A DNA stretch of 64,000 nucleotides from Sinorhizobium sp. RAC02 (GTDB lineage: Bacteria; Pseudomonadota; Alphaproteobacteria; Rhizobiales; Rhizobiaceae), in the NCBI RefSeq assembly GCF_001713395.1, contig NZ_CP016450.1:1178001-1242000 (forward strand), written 5' to 3'. Below are positions 9,387 to 20,410 of the stretch, one piece after another (the first letter of the stretch is position 1; every line of letters begins with the position of its first letter). The position numbers were made by a program, and so were the translations under genes. The notes under the pieces were generated by a model. It did no database searches. It worked only from the letters and a program-made list of their open reading frames with translations, and had not been told where the DNA came from.

Positions 9387-11276
9387 TTACCGCGCGATGC
9401 TTTGTTCGGCGAGCGTGCGGTTGATGGAGACGCCGTAGGCCGTCTGCAGCGCGCTGACCATCTGGTCGAGAATGTCGTCCCCGCTGGCGCGGGCAACGGC
9501 GGCGATCTGCTGCTCGTCGTTGGAGAGCGCGTCGGTTGCCGTATCCGCGTTTGCTTCCGTAACCTTCAGCAGGATCTGGCCTTCGCCATCAACGCCTGGC
9601 GTGTTGGCGACATGGCCGACCGGACCAGCAAAGGCCGCGGCAACGGCCGCCGGGCCGAGCACCGGATCCTGGGCGCCGCGATGCAGGCCGATCTTGTTTT
9701 CAACGGCAATGCCGAGTTCGCCGGCAATAGCGGCGAGGTCGCCGCCCTTGCGGACACGCTCAGCCAGTTCGTCTGCCTTCTTGGCAAGCGCCTGGCGCTG
9801 CTGCTCGGCCGTCCAGTCGGCGACAACGCGATCGCGCACTTCATCCAGTGTGCGGTCACGATCCGGGATGACGTCGAGCACTTCGAACCAGGCATAACCT
9901 TCACGGCCGACATTGACCGGCTGGGTTTCTGTGCCGATTTCGGTCTTGAAGATTTCACCGACAAGCGCGGCTTCTTCCGGCAGGCCGTTGATTTCCTCAC
10001 CCTTCTGGTCGTTGCCCTGGGCGTCGATCGCATCGATCGTCACGGCCTTCAGGTTGTTCTTTTCTGCAGCCTCGGCAAGGCTGAGGCCCTCGGCGCGGCT
10101 GTCCTCGATGCGGTCATGCACGGCGAGAATGCCGTCGGCGGCCTCGGAAAGCGCCAGCTCGTTGCGAAGCTCTTCCTTCACGTCATCGAAGGACTTCAGC
10201 ACTTCCGGGCGGATATTCGTCACACGCAGGATGATCGGACCGAAGGTGCCGTCGATGACCGGCGTCGTGCCGCCGTCGGCAGCAACGGCGAAAGCGGGTT
10301 CGGCGAACTTCTGGTCCGGTACGCTCGCCTTCGTGAAATCGCCGAGCAGCACGTCAGCCGGGGTCTTGCCCTGTTCCGTGATGATCGCGTCGAAGGTCGT
10401 GCCGGCGGCGAGTTTTGCGGCGGCGGCATCGGCTGCGGCGCGGTCGGCAAACGTCAGCTGCTCGATCGTGCGGGTCGCCGGCGTGCGGTACTTTTCCTTG
10501 TTCTTCTCGTAGTCGGCCTGAAGCGCCTCGTCGGTGATGGCGGCCGTGTCCAGGATGTCCTTCGGCTCAAGCGCGAGATAGATGAACTTACGGTATTCCG
10601 GTGCGCGGTACTTCGCCTTGTTCTGTTCGAACCAGGGCGCGAGCACGTCGTCGCCCGGCGCTTTCACGGGGTCGATATTGGCGTTGCTCAGCAGCAGATA
10701 GTCGATGGTGCGCGCTTCGTTGCGGTACTGGCGGAGCGCTTCGGTCAGCACGACCGGGGCCTTGTAGCCGTCGGAAACGGCTTCCACCACCTGGGTGCGG
10801 ATCGCCACCTGGCTGCGGTTGTTGATATAGTCGTTCTCGCGCAGGCCCGCATTGCGAAGCACGGACGAGAAGGCCATGCGGTCGAACTGGCCGTTGACGC
10901 CGCGGAAGGCCGGATCGTCGGCGATCAGCTGGGCGAGGCGGCCTTCGGAAAGACCCAGGTTCATGTCGCGCGAAAGCTGGTCGAGGGCGGCGCCGGCAAC
11001 GAGTTCGGCAAAAACCTGGTTCTCGATACCGAAGGCGCGAGCCTGTTCGGCGTTGATCCGCATGCCGATGCGCTGTGACATCGTCGCGATCTGGCGCTCA
11101 TAGGCCAGACGGAAGTCCGTCGGCGAAACCTTGACGTCGCCGACCGTGACGACGGAGTTGGACGCGCCCGTGACAAGCGAGCTCGAAACGCCCCAAACCG
11201 CGAAGGAACCGACCAGTACGATCAGCAGGGCTTTTGCCACCCAGGTCTGGGAGGCGCGTCTCAGGGCTTCGAGCAT
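9387..11276 (-). CDS. ppiD: PpiD-like peptidylprolyl isomerase / periplasmic chaperone
   Basis: A 629-aa membrane-anchored folding factor. An N-terminal segment ([17 protein letters not shown]) acts as a single inner-membrane anchor; next is a SurA_N-like chaperone domain, then a parvulin-type isomerase domain around residues 240-370 ([14 protein letters not shown] region), then a long C-terminal domain. It is first in the minus-strand run with trpD-trpC-moaC-moeA, an order known in Rhizobiaceae. The parvulin domain of PpiD is often catalytically weak, so a chaperone role at the translocon is likelier than isomerisation. Confidence 0.9.
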   Translation of the reverse strand: MLEALRRASQTWVAKALLIVLVGSFAVWGVSSSLVTGASNSVVTVGDVKVSPTDFRLAYERQIATMSQRIGMRINAEQARAFGIENQVFAELVAGAALDQLSRDMNLGLSEGRLAQLIADDPAFRGVNGQFDRMAFSSVLRNAGLRENDYINNRSQVAIRTQVVEAVSDGYKAPVVLTEALRQYRNEARTIDYLLLSNANIDPVKAPGDDVLAPWFEQNKAKYRAPEYRKFIYLALEPKDILDTAAITDEALQADYEKNKEKYRTPATRTIEQLTFADRAAADAAAAKLAAGTTFDAIITEQGKTPADVLLGDFTKASVPDQKFAEPAFAVAADGGTTPVIDGTFGPIILRVTNIRPEVLKSFDDVKEELRNELALSEAADGILAVHDRIEDSRAEGLSLAEAAEKNNLKAVTIDAIDAQGNDQKGEEINGLPEEAALVGEIFKTEIGTETQPVNVGREGYAWFEVLDVIPDRDRTLDEVRDRVVADWTAEQQRQALAKKADELAERVRKGGDLAAIAGELGIAVENKIGLHRGAQDPVLGPAAVAAAFAGPVGHVANTPGVDGEGQILLKVTEANADTATDALSNDEQQIAAVARASGDDILDQMVSALQTAYGVSINRTLAEQSIAR

Positions 11277-11559
11277 CGTCTAAATTTCCTCATGAACGCG
11301 GCCATGCGGCCGGAAATCGTCTCTTAAAGGAAAGTTCACGGGAATTGAAGTGCGCAACGTGCTTGCAATGCTGCGCAAAATAACCGCTCGCACACAAGCG
11401 GGCTTTGCTTCGATTTCCTTTGCCGGCAAACCAAATTTTTTTGAAATTATTGGCAGATTTCCGACGAATTCCACTGTCATAATTTGAAAATTCATGCTCG
11501 GATGCGTGATCACCGCCGTGAGTCCGTTCGCGACCGGGGTGTGGAGGAGGATAACAAAG

Positions 11560-13209
11560 GTGGAATCTACAATCGTCATGATCAACCTTTTCGGCGCGGT
11601 CGCGCTGCTCCTGTTCGGTCTCGCGCAGGTGAAGGACGGCATGACGCGGGCCTTCGGCGTCAAACTGCGCTCCGGGCTGGCGCTTGGCACGCGCGGGCCG
11701 TTCCGCTCCTTTTTTGCCGGTTTCGTCGCGACGGTCGCCCTGCAGAGTTCTACGGCAACGGCCCTGATGATCGCCTCTTTCGTCGAGCGCAATCTGGTGC
11801 GGGCGCGGATGGCGCAGATCGTGCTGCTCGGTGCCAATGTCGGCACGGCCGTCACCGCCTGGCTGGTGGCGACGGGCATCGAATCGATTTCACCGCTGAT
11901 CATCCTGGTCGGCGTCGTGCTTTATAAATCGAGCAGCTCCACCGCGCGGCAGGGCCTTGGTTCGGCGCTTGTCGGCATTGGCCTGATGCTGCTCTCCCTG
12001 CATCTACTTGGCCTTGCCACGGAGCCGATGCGCCAGTCGCCAGCGCTCGCCGCATTCCTGAAGCTTCTCGACGGCGCCTGGCCGGCAGCGCTCGCCTTCT
12101 CTACCGTGCTGGCCATCATTTCCTCGTCGAGCCTTGCGGTCGTCGTGCTGATCCTGTCGCTCGCATCCATGGGCATCCTTTCCCCCGCCTTGACCGTCAT
12201 CCTCGTGCTCGGCGCCAATCTCGGCGGCGCCGTGCCGCCGGTCATCGCGACGCTGAAGGCCGCAGCCTCCGCGCGCCGGGTCACGCTTGGCAATCTTCTG
12301 GTTCGCGGCGTGGGGTGTCTTGTCGTGCTTCCCTTCGCGGGAGAGGTAGCCGGGCTGCTGGCGATGCTGCCGGTCCCCGCCGCAAAACTGCCGGTCGACG
12401 TGCATCTCGTCTTCAACATCGCCGTCGCACTGGTGCTCTGGCCGCTTTCCAGCCCACTGTCACTCCTTATGGAAAAGCTTGTTCCGGAGGAGAAGCAGCC
12501 GGAAACCGGGCCGAAATACCTCGACGATACCGCGCTTTCGACGCCGGTGATCGCGCTTTCCGGCGCGACTCGCGAAGTGCTGCGAGTCGGCGATATAATC
12601 GAATCCATGCTGATCAGCACCATGCGGGCCTTCAACGACAACAATCTCGCGCCGCTGAAAGATGTCGCCGAGCTGGAGCGTCAGGTCGATGCCCTGCAGC
12701 AAGAGGTGAAGATCTATCTCTCGCGGCTTGGCAGGCAGGGCGTGGGCGGCGAATCGGCGGCCCGCTCGATCGTCATCATCGATTATGCGATCAACCTCGA
12801 GCATGTCGGCGACATCATCGAAAAGGGCCTTCAGGAGCAGGTGCGCAAGAAAATCGTCAACGGCCTGAAATTTTCCGATGACGGCTACAAGGAACTTGCC
12901 AACCTTTTCAACCTGACGATCGAGAACCTGCGCATCGCCCAGACGATTTTTGTCACACGGGATTCCGGCCTGGCGCGTCAGTTGGTGGAGGTGAAGGTCG
13001 ATGTGCGCCGCATGGAGAAACAATCCTCCGAACGCCACCTCGAACGGTTGCGCGACGGCCGGCTGGACAGTCTGCAGACCAGTTCGCTGCATCTCGACAT
13101 CCTGCGCGACCTGAAGCGGGTGAACGCCCATCTGGTGTCGGTCGCCTATCCGATCCTCGACGAGAGCGGATTGCTGACGGAAAGCCGGCTGCGCAGCAAC
13201 ACCAAATGA
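11560..13209 (+). CDS. Na/Pi cotransporter family protein
   Basis: A 549-aa inner-membrane protein. The GTG at 11560 was chosen because GGAGGAGG ends 9 bases before it; the frame is open to 11494. The two inverted PNaS repeats are seen as VALQSSTATALM and ISSSSLAVVVLI, with GANVGTAVT and GANLGGAVPP as paired glycine-rich turns. The C-terminal 200 residues form a PhoU-like helical domain. Members move phosphate (or a similar anion) with sodium. The 283 bp between ppiD and this gene is a divergent promoter region; I can name no site in it. Confidence 0.9.
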   Translation: MESTIVMINLFGAVALLLFGLAQVKDGMTRAFGVKLRSGLALGTRGPFRSFFAGFVATVALQSSTATALMIASFVERNLVRARMAQIVLLGANVGTAVTAWLVATGIESISPLIILVGVVLYKSSSSTARQGLGSALVGIGLMLLSLHLLGLATEPMRQSPALAAFLKLLDGAWPAALAFSTVLAIISSSSLAVVVLILSLASMGILSPALTVILVLGANLGGAVPPVIATLKAAASARRVTLGNLLVRGVGCLVVLPFAGEVAGLLAMLPVPAAKLPVDVHLVFNIAVALVLWPLSSPLSLLMEKLVPEEKQPETGPKYLDDTALSTPVIALSGATREVLRVGDIIESMLISTMRAFNDNNLAPLKDVAELERQVDALQQEVKIYLSRLGRQGVGGESAARSIVIIDYAINLEHVGDIIEKGLQEQVRKKIVNGLKFSDDGYKELANLFNLTIENLRIAQTIFVTRDSGLARQLVEVKVDVRRMEKQSSERHLERLRDGRLDSLQTSSLHLDILRDLKRVNAHLVSVAYPILDESGLLTESRLRSNTK

Positions 13210-13289
13210 GCCGTTGCGAAATCCCTTTGTCTCTTCGCGTGGCTTTTTGCTAAGGAACGCCATCGATTTCGGATGAACGAGGGATTCCC

Positions 13290-14669
13290 ATGACTGCAGA
13301 CCGCACGAAGCGCAATTGCCTGGCCGTCATTCTGGCAGCGGGCGAAAGCACGCGTATGAAGTCGTCGCAGTCGAAGGTCCTGCACCCGGTCGGTAACCGG
13401 CCGATGATCGCCCACGTCGTTGATGCACTCGCCAAGGCCGGCATTTCCGATATCGCGTTGGTATTGGGCCGCGACGCGGAAAAGGTCGAAGCGGCGGCGA
13501 AGAACGCTGCGGTCACAAGCTCCGTCCATATACAAACGGAACGCCTCGGCACGGCGCATGCGGTGCTTGCGGCGCGAGCGGCCATCGCCAAGGGCTATGA
13601 CGACGTTCTCGTCGTCTTCGGGGATACCCCGCTCATCACCGAAACACCATTGATTGCGGCGCGCGATGGCCTTGCGGCCGGCGCGGACGTGGTCGTCATC
13701 GGCTTCGAAACCGCGGACCCGACCGGCTACGGCCGATTGCTCGTCGAGAACGGCGAATTGCTGGCGATCCGCGAGCACAAGGATGCAAGTGAAGCCGAAC
13801 GCGCCATCACCTATTGCAATGGTGGCCTGATGGCGATCGATGGCCGCAAGGTGCTCGACCTGATTGACCGGATCGGCAACAACAACGTCAAGGGCGAGTA
13901 CTATCTCACCGATATCGTTGAGATCGTGCGGGCCGCAGGCGGCCGTGCCATCGCCGTCGAGGCGCCGGAGGAGGAACTGACCGGCTGCAACACGCGCGCC
14001 GAACTTGCCGTCATCGAACGGCTCTGGCAGCAGCGTCGCCGGCATGAAATGATGATCGAAGGCGTTTCGATGACCGCCCCGGAAACCGTCTTCCTGTCCT
14101 ATGACACGGTGATCGGGCGGGATGTGACGATCGAGCCGAATGTCGTCTTTGGCCCGGGCGTGACCATCGAGAGCGGCACCGTCGTCCATTCCTTCTCGCA
14201 TATCGAGGGCGCCCATGTCGCGGCGGATGCGGAAATCGGCCCCTATGCGCGGCTGCGACCCGGTGCCAATCTCGGCGAGCGTGCGAAGGTCGGCAATTTC
14301 TGCGAGGTGAAGAAGGCGGAGATCGGTGCGGGCGCCAAGGTCAACCACCTGACCTATATCGGTGACGCGGTCATTGGGGCCAAGACGAATATCGGCGCGG
14401 GAACCATCACCTGCAATTACGACGGCATCAACAAGCACATAACCCACATCGGCGCCAACGCCTTTATCGGATCGAATTCGTCGCTCGTCGCACCGGTGTC
14501 GATCGGCAACGGCGCCTATGTCGCGTCGGGCAGTGTCGTCACCGAAGATGTGCCGGACGACGCGGTCGCCTTCGGCCGTGCTCGGCAGGAAAACAAGCCC
14601 GGGCGGGCTACCATCATCCGCGCGCGTAATCAGGCGCTCAAGGATGCCAAGAAGAAGGCGGCCGAATAG
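13290..14669 (+). CDS. glmU: Bifunctional UDP-GlcNAc pyrophosphorylase / GlcN-1-P acetyltransferase
   Basis: A 459-aa cytoplasmic enzyme making UDP-N-acetylglucosamine for peptidoglycan and lipid A. The N-terminal uridyltransferase has [19 protein letters not shown]; the C-terminal half is a left-handed beta helix of hexapeptide repeats ending in the acetyltransferase site ([11 protein letters not shown]). Length and order are standard. It is 138 bp upstream of glmS, giving consecutive steps of amino-sugar synthesis. Confidence 0.98.
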   Translation: MTADRTKRNCLAVILAAGESTRMKSSQSKVLHPVGNRPMIAHVVDALAKAGISDIALVLGRDAEKVEAAAKNAAVTSSVHIQTERLGTAHAVLAARAAIAKGYDDVLVVFGDTPLITETPLIAARDGLAAGADVVVIGFETADPTGYGRLLVENGELLAIREHKDASEAERAITYCNGGLMAIDGRKVLDLIDRIGNNNVKGEYYLTDIVEIVRAAGGRAIAVEAPEEELTGCNTRAELAVIERLWQQRRRHEMMIEGVSMTAPETVFLSYDTVIGRDVTIEPNVVFGPGVTIESGTVVHSFSHIEGAHVAADAEIGPYARLRPGANLGERAKVGNFCEVKKAEIGAGAKVNHLTYIGDAVIGAKTNIGAGTITCNYDGINKHITHIGANAFIGSNSSLVAPVSIGNGAYVASGSVVTEDVPDDAVAFGRARQENKPGRATIIRARNQALKDAKKKAAE

Positions 14670-14807
14670 CCACCGCATCTGCCCCGTTACAACACGTGTT
14701 TCACATTAATGCTTGCAATTGAAAGTGAGCATGGGCGTGTTGCGCCGCGGTAAAAAATCTCTACGAAAAGAACGAAATCAAAACCATTCGAAAGAACGGA
14801 GCGGCTT

Positions 14808-16634
14808 ATGTGCGGAATTGTCGGGATCGTTGGAAACCAGCCTGTCGCGGCTCGGCTCGTCGATGCCCTGAAACGCCTTGAATACCGGGGGTATGATTCC
14901 GCGGGCGTCGCCACCATCGTTGACGGAAAGCTCGCGCGCCGGCGCGCCGAGGGCAAGCTCGTCAATCTGGAAAAGCGGCTCGGGGAAGAACCGCTGGCCG
15001 GCGTCATCGGCATTGCCCACACCCGCTGGGCAACGCACGGCGCTCCGACGGAAGGTAACGCGCATCCGCATTTCGTCGACGGCGTCGCCGTCGTCCATAA
15101 CGGCATCATCGAGAATTTTTCCGAGCTGAAAGATGAGCTGACGGCCGAAGGTGCGACCTTCGCGACGCAGACAGACACCGAGGTCGTCGCGCAGCTCGTC
15201 GCAAAATATCTCCGGCAGGGCCTTGGCCGCCGCGAGGCGATGCATGCCATGCTGCGCCGAGTCACGGGCGCCTATGCGCTCGCGGTCATCTTCGAGGATG
15301 ATCCGTCGACCATCATGGCTGCCCGCAACGGCCCTCCGCTCGCCGTCGGCTACGGCAAGGGCGAGATGTTCCTTGGTTCCGACGCGATCGCGCTTGCGCC
15401 ATTCACCAACGATATCAGCTATCTCATCGACGGTGACTGGGCGGTGATGGGCCGCGAGGGCGTGCACATCTTCAACATCGACGGCAACCGTGTCGAGCGT
15501 CCGCGGCAGATCTCTTCCGCCGCCGCCTACCTGGTCGACAAGGGCAACCACCGCCACTTCATGGAAAAGGAAATCCATGAACAGCCGGAGGCGATTTCTC
15601 ACGCGCTGGGCCACTACGTCGATTTCCTGACCCACACGGTTCGCCCCGTTGCAACGGATATCGATTTTGCCAAGGTGCCGAGCCTTGCCATTTCCGCTTG
15701 CGGCACGGCCTATCTCGCCGGCCTCGTCGGAAAATACTGGTTCGAGCGCTACGCCCGCCTGCCGGTCGAAATCGATGTGGCGTCCGAATTCCGCTACCGC
15801 GAAATCCCGTTGAATTCCGCCTCGGCAGCGCTCTTCATTTCCCAGTCCGGCGAGACCGCCGACACGCTGGCTTCGCTGCGCTACTGCAAGGAACACGGCC
15901 TGAAGATCGGCGCCGTGGTCAACACGAAGGAATCGACGATCGCCCGCGAATCGGATGCGGTCTTCCCAATTCTCGCCGGTCCGGAAATCGGCGTCGCCTC
16001 GACAAAGGCCTTCACCTGCCAGTTGACCGTTCTGGCCGCGCTGGCGGTCGGTGCGGGCCGGGCGCGTGGCACGCTCACCGAGGCAGAGGAAAAGGACCTC
16101 GTTCGCTACCTCGCCGAGATGCCCCGCATCATGGCAAGCGTGCTGAACACCATCCAGCCATCGATCGAACAGCTTGCCCGCGAACTCACCAAGTTCAAGG
16201 ACGTGCTCTATCTCGGCCGCGGCACCAGCTATCCGCTGGCGATGGAAGGTGCGCTGAAGCTCAAGGAAATCTCCTACATTCACGCGGAAGGCTACGCTGC
16301 CGGCGAGCTGAAGCACGGGCCGATCGCGCTGATCGACGAGAACATGCCCGTCATCGTCATCGCGCCGCATGACCGTTTCTTCGAGAAGACCGTGTCGAAC
16401 ATGCAGGAAGTGGCGGCTCGTGGCGGCCGGATCATCTTCATCACCGACGAGAAGGGGGCTGCCGCCTCGAAGCTCGAGACCATGGCGACGATCGTTCTGC
16501 CGAATGTCGACGAAATCATCGCGCCGATGATCTATTCGCTGCCGATCCAGCTGCTCGCCTATCATACAGCGGTGTTCATGGGCACGGACGTCGACCAGCC
16601 GCGCAACCTTGCCAAGTCCGTCACGGTCGAATGA
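14808..16634 (+). CDS. glmS: Glutamine--fructose-6-phosphate aminotransferase
   Basis: A 608-aa enzyme making glucosamine-6-phosphate from fructose-6-phosphate and glutamine. Cys2 (MCGIVGIVGN) is the glutaminase nucleophile, and HTRWATHG and two SIS domains (FISQSGETADTL; YLGRGTSYPLAMEGALKLKE) follow. No glmS ribozyme is expected or seen in the 138-bp leader. Its stop overlaps the start of an acetyltransferase gene by 4 bp. Confidence 0.98.
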   Translation: MCGIVGIVGNQPVAARLVDALKRLEYRGYDSAGVATIVDGKLARRRAEGKLVNLEKRLGEEPLAGVIGIAHTRWATHGAPTEGNAHPHFVDGVAVVHNGIIENFSELKDELTAEGATFATQTDTEVVAQLVAKYLRQGLGRREAMHAMLRRVTGAYALAVIFEDDPSTIMAARNGPPLAVGYGKGEMFLGSDAIALAPFTNDISYLIDGDWAVMGREGVHIFNIDGNRVERPRQISSAAAYLVDKGNHRHFMEKEIHEQPEAISHALGHYVDFLTHTVRPVATDIDFAKVPSLAISACGTAYLAGLVGKYWFERYARLPVEIDVASEFRYREIPLNSASAALFISQSGETADTLASLRYCKEHGLKIGAVVNTKESTIARESDAVFPILAGPEIGVASTKAFTCQLTVLAALAVGAGRARGTLTEAEEKDLVRYLAEMPRIMASVLNTIQPSIEQLARELTKFKDVLYLGRGTSYPLAMEGALKLKEISYIHAEGYAAGELKHGPIALIDENMPVIVIAPHDRFFEKTVSNMQEVAARGGRIIFITDEKGAAASKLETMATIVLPNVDEIIAPMIYSLPIQLLAYHTAVFMGTDVDQPRNLAKSVTVE

Positions 16635-17125
16635 TCGTCCGGCCTGAACAGCCAACCGATATCGACGCCATCCGCACGCTGACGGAAACGGCGTTCCGGA
16701 CGGCGGCGCATGCCGACGGAACGGAACATGTCATCATCGACCGCCTGCGGGCAGCCGGTGTCCTGACGTTGTCGCTTGTCGCGGAGGTCGATGGGGTGAT
16801 CGTCGGCCACGTCGCCTTCTCGCCGGTTACGGTCTCCGATGGCAGCTCTGACTGGTATGGCCTGGGCCCGATTTCGGTTGATCCCGGGCGGCAAGGCTCG
16901 GGCATCGGCAGCAGGCTGGTGCGGGAAGGGCTGGACCGCCTGAAGGCTTTGGGCGCGGCCGGTTGCGTGCTGCTTGGCGATCCAGCCTATTACGGTCGTT
17001 TCGGTTTCGAGCGTGATCCGAAATTGACGCTGGACGGGGTGCCGCCGGAGTATTTCATGCGTGTGGCGTTTTCACCGGTTTACGGCGGGGGAACCGTTTC
17101 CTATCATCCGGGTTTCTACGGCTGA
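16631..17125 (+). CDS. GNAT family N-acetyltransferase
   Basis: A 164-aa GCN5-related acetyltransferase whose ATG overlaps the glmS stop (ATGA), so it is probably co-translated. The acetyl-CoA motif is LGPISVDPGRQGSGIGSRLV, followed by LGDPAYYGRFGFERD, a pattern typical of YhbS-like acetyltransferases. The substrate is unknown; coupling to glmS does not by itself imply an amino-sugar substrate. Confidence 0.88.
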   Translation: MIVRPEQPTDIDAIRTLTETAFRTAAHADGTEHVIIDRLRAAGVLTLSLVAEVDGVIVGHVAFSPVTVSDGSSDWYGLGPISVDPGRQGSGIGSRLVREGLDRLKALGAAGCVLLGDPAYYGRFGFERDPKLTLDGVPPEYFMRVAFSPVYGGGTVSYHPGFYG

Positions 17126-17160
17126 GTGGCCTCCCACGCTCGCCTCACGCTGGATACCCG

Positions 17161-17868
17161 ATGACCGACCTCCTTCCGAGACAGTCGCCTGCCATGCGGC
17201 TGCGCAACAATTTTCTGACCGGCCTCGTCATCTGCGCGCCGATCGCCATCACCATATGGTTGACCTGGACCTTCATCCGCTGGGCCGACAGCTGGGTAAA
17301 ACCCTATATTCCGGCGCAATATAACCCGGAAAGCTATGTCCAGTTCGCCATTCCCGGTTTCGGCCTGCTGACGGCGCTCGTGCTGATCACGCTGGTTGGC
17401 TTTCTCGGCAAGAACCTCATCGGCCGTACCATCGTTGAGTTCGGTGATTCGCTGTTCAACCGCACGCCGCTGGTGCGCACGGTACACAAAAGCCTCAAGC
17501 AGATCTTCGAGACGGTGCTGAAGGACAAGGGCACGTCCTTTAACAAGGCGGCGATGATCGAATATCCGGGGCCAGGCCTTTGGGCGATCGTTTTCGTCGC
17601 GACCGATGCGCGCGGCGAGATCGCGACGAAATTCAAGGCGATGGGCAAGGATATGGTCGCCTGCTTCCTGCCGCCGACGCCGTTCCCCACGGCAGGTTTC
17701 CTCGTCTATGTACCGCGGGAGAAACTGGTGCTGCTCGACATGAGTGCGGAGGATGCCGCCAAGCTCATCATTTCCGTCGGGCTCGTGACGCCGCCGGAAA
17801 AGACATTGCAGTTGCTGGAGAGCGAAGAGCAGCGCAAGGCAAAGGCGAAAGCCAGGAAAAAGAGCTGA
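17161..17868 (+). CDS. DUF502 family membrane protein
   Basis: A 235-aa protein with two predicted membrane segments (about residues 17-37, LTGLVICAPIAITIWLTW, and 60-80, FGLLTALVLITLVGFLG), followed by a soluble DUF502 domain with PTPFPTAGFLVYVP and LSAEDAAK-like sequence. The family is widespread and uncharacterised. It lies between the glm genes and recG in the usual rhizobial order. The C-terminus is lysine-rich. Confidence 0.9.
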   Translation: MTDLLPRQSPAMRLRNNFLTGLVICAPIAITIWLTWTFIRWADSWVKPYIPAQYNPESYVQFAIPGFGLLTALVLITLVGFLGKNLIGRTIVEFGDSLFNRTPLVRTVHKSLKQIFETVLKDKGTSFNKAAMIEYPGPGLWAIVFVATDARGEIATKFKAMGKDMVACFLPPTPFPTAGFLVYVPREKLVLLDMSAEDAAKLIISVGLVTPPEKTLQLLESEEQRKAKAKARKKS

Positions 17869-17907
17869 CGAGAGGCGAGCCGCCCCGACAGGGATGGCTC
17901 GAACGGC

Positions 17908-18123
17908 TTACTTTGAAGCCGTCACGTCTTTTTGGTCTTCCAGAAGGATCGGATCCACTTCTGCGGGTAGACGGGATTGTTTTTCCGTGGTGACGACGCT
18001 CGCCGTCGTAATCGTCTTGTCGACGTCTGCGGCCGCATTGATCTTGCTGTGGCCGGCACAGTCCGCAAAGGCTGCGGATGCCGAGAGGCCACGCGTTGCT
18101 GCGACTATGAGAACTGTCTTCAT
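17908..18123 (-). CDS. Small exported protein of unknown function
   Basis: A 71-aa product starting at an ATG preceded by AAGGAGA at 6 bases spacing; an upstream in-frame start at 18150 is less likely. It begins with a signal sequence (KTVLIVAATRGLSASAAFA) and leaves a mature peptide of about 50 residues with one cysteine. I recognise no family. It is convergent with DUF502 and lies just downstream of recG's end on the same strand. Confidence 0.6.
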   Translation of the reverse strand: MKTVLIVAATRGLSASAAFADCAGHSKINAAADVDKTITTASVVTTEKQSRLPAEVDPILLEDQKDVTASK

Positions 18124-18198
18124 GGCATTTCTCCTTCTTCGCTCGTGCAAAACAAGTATGCCTTCACAAGCTATATCGGCGAAATCACGATTTTGTGG

Positions 18199-20304
18199 TC
18201 ATCCGGCGCGCAGGAAGCGGATCGCCTCATCGCGGCGGTGGAGATAGAGCAGCGTGCGGATCGCCTCGCCACGCTCGCTCGTCAGGTCGGCATCGCGTTC
18301 CAGCACGTAGGCGGCGTCCTTGCGCGCAATCTCCAGCAGATCGCCGTGCGCTTCGAGGCTCGCCACCAGAAAGCCCGGTGTGCCGGATTGCCGGGTCCCC
18401 AGCAACTCGCCTTCGCCGCGCAGCTTCAGGTCCTCTTCGGCGATGCGGAAGCCGTCTTCCGTGTCGCGCAGGATGGAAAGACGCGCCCGCCCATTCTCGC
18501 TGAGCGGTCCCTTGTAGAGCAGGATGCAGCTCGACGCCTCGTCGCCGCGCCCGACGCGGCCACGCAACTGGTGCAACTGTGCGAGCCCGAAACGCTCGGC
18601 ATGTTCGATCACCATGATGGTGGCATCCGGCACGTCCACACCGACCTCCACGACGGTCGTCGCCACCAGAAGCCGCGTCTCGCCGCTCTTGAAGGCAAGC
18701 ATGGCCGCGTCCTTCTCCGGTCCGCTCATCCGCCCGTGCACGAGGCCGGCAGCGGGGCCGAAGATGCTGGCGAGCGTTGCGTGCCGCTCCTCGACGGACA
18801 TCAGGTCGCTCTCTTCCGATTCTTCGACGAGCGGGCAGATCCAATAGGCCTTCTTGCCCTCGGCAAGGGCAGCGCGTAGCCGGTCGACGATCTCGCCGAC
18901 GCGCTCCTGTGCCACCACGACGGTCTGGATCGGTTTGCGGCCGGCCGGCTTTTCCGTGAGCTTGGACACATCCATGTCGCCGAAGGCCGCAAGCACGAGT
19001 GTGCGCGGGATGGGCGTTGCCGTCATTACCAGCATGTGCGGCGAGATGCCCTTCGCGGTCAGTCGCAGGCGCTGGTGCACGCCGAAGCGATGCTGCTCAT
19101 CGACCACGGCGAGCACGAGGTCGTTATAGACGACATTGTCCTGGAACAGCGCATGCGTGCCGATGACGATCTGCGTTTCACCGGAGGCGATGCGCTCGAG
19201 GATGGCATCGCGTTCGCGGCCCTTCGTCCGTCCGGTCAGGACGTCGATAGTAACGCCGGCCGGTGCTGCCATGCGGGACAGCGTGGCGAAATGCTGCCGG
19301 GCAAGAATTTCGGTCGGTGCCATCAGCACGGCCTGCCCGCCGGATTCGACGGCCGCCAGCATCGCCATCAGCGCCACCGCCGTCTTGCCCGCGCCGACAT
19401 CGCCCTGCAGCAACCGCAACATACGCTGCTCGCCTGCGATATCCTTGAGCACCTCGGCGATTGCCACCTGCTGGCTGTTGGTCAGCGAAAAGGGCAGGGC
19501 GTCGATGACCGGTCGGCTGAGCGCACCCGTCGCGACGACCGGCCGACCGGCGACCTTGCGCAGGCGCTGACGCACGAGGGCGAGCGATATCTGACCTGCC
19601 AGAAACTCGTCATAGGCAAGCCGGCGGCGGGCAGGGGCCTGCGGATCGAGGTCCGTCTCGTCGCGCGGATCGTGCAGGCGATGGATCGCATCGTAGGCGG
19701 AGGGGAAACCCTCCCGCTGCAACAGCGTCTGTTCGATCCATTCCGGCAGGTGCGGCACGCGGGCGATCGCCGCCTCCACCGCCTTGCGCAGCACGCGGGA
19801 GGTCAGGCCGGCGGTCAGGCCATGCACCGGCTCGACCAGCGGCAGGTTGTCCGCTTCGCCAAGCCGGACCATGTAATCCGGATGCACCATCGAGGGCCGG
19901 CCGTTGAACCAGTCGACCTTGCCGCTGACGACCACCGTTTCGTCGATCGGCAATGCCTTTTCCAGCCAGTTGCCCTTGGCGCGGAAGAAGGTGAGCGCCA
20001 ACTCGCCCGTCTCGTCGTGCAGGAAGACACGGTAGGGCTGGTTCGATTTGCCGGGCGGCGGCGGCTGGTGGCGATCGACGCGGCCGGTGATCGTCACGAT
20101 GACGCCCTGCTGCGCATTGGCAATGCCCGGCTGGTTGCGGCGATCGACGATGCTGTGGGGAAAATGGAAAACGAGATCGATGACGCGGCAGTCGTCGATG
20201 CTCTCCTGGTTGAGCAGGCGCGCGAACAGGTCTCCCAGCTTCGGGCCGATGCCCGGAAGGGAAGAAAGCGGTGCAAAGAGCGGATCGAGAAGGGCGGGAC
20301 GCAT
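18199..20304 (-). CDS. recG: ATP-dependent DNA helicase RecG
   Basis: A 701-aa helicase that remodels stalled replication forks and Holliday junctions. The N-terminal wedge (OB) domain is followed by Walker A (LLQGDVGAGKTAVAL), the DEXH-type box VVDEQHRFG, and C-terminal motifs including EVGVDVPDATIMVIE and QLRGRVGRG. The start at 20304 (MRPALLDPLF) gives the normal length; the frame extends 45 bases further. It is divergent from sdhE-mfd. Confidence 0.97.
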   Translation of the reverse strand: MRPALLDPLFAPLSSLPGIGPKLGDLFARLLNQESIDDCRVIDLVFHFPHSIVDRRNQPGIANAQQGVIVTITGRVDRHQPPPPGKSNQPYRVFLHDETGELALTFFRAKGNWLEKALPIDETVVVSGKVDWFNGRPSMVHPDYMVRLGEADNLPLVEPVHGLTAGLTSRVLRKAVEAAIARVPHLPEWIEQTLLQREGFPSAYDAIHRLHDPRDETDLDPQAPARRRLAYDEFLAGQISLALVRQRLRKVAGRPVVATGALSRPVIDALPFSLTNSQQVAIAEVLKDIAGEQRMLRLLQGDVGAGKTAVALMAMLAAVESGGQAVLMAPTEILARQHFATLSRMAAPAGVTIDVLTGRTKGRERDAILERIASGETQIVIGTHALFQDNVVYNDLVLAVVDEQHRFGVHQRLRLTAKGISPHMLVMTATPIPRTLVLAAFGDMDVSKLTEKPAGRKPIQTVVVAQERVGEIVDRLRAALAEGKKAYWICPLVEESEESDLMSVEERHATLASIFGPAAGLVHGRMSGPEKDAAMLAFKSGETRLLVATTVVEVGVDVPDATIMVIEHAERFGLAQLHQLRGRVGRGDEASSCILLYKGPLSENGRARLSILRDTEDGFRIAEEDLKLRGEGELLGTRQSGTPGFLVASLEAHGDLLEIARKDAAYVLERDADLTSERGEAIRTLLYLHRRDEAIRFLRAG

Positions 20305-20410
20305 GACCGGCAAAATCGCCGGAGAAGGACGCTTTGGCAAGGCTGACAAGTGGCTTTTGCCGGTCTATAGAAGCGCCAGACGATCCAAGCGGTAGAAAGT
20401 GAAGACGATC

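Noticed and set aside
14670..14807. glmS ribozyme in the leader
   Set aside because: The 138-bp interval is too short and AT-rich for the ribozyme core and the element is not expected in alphaproteobacteria.
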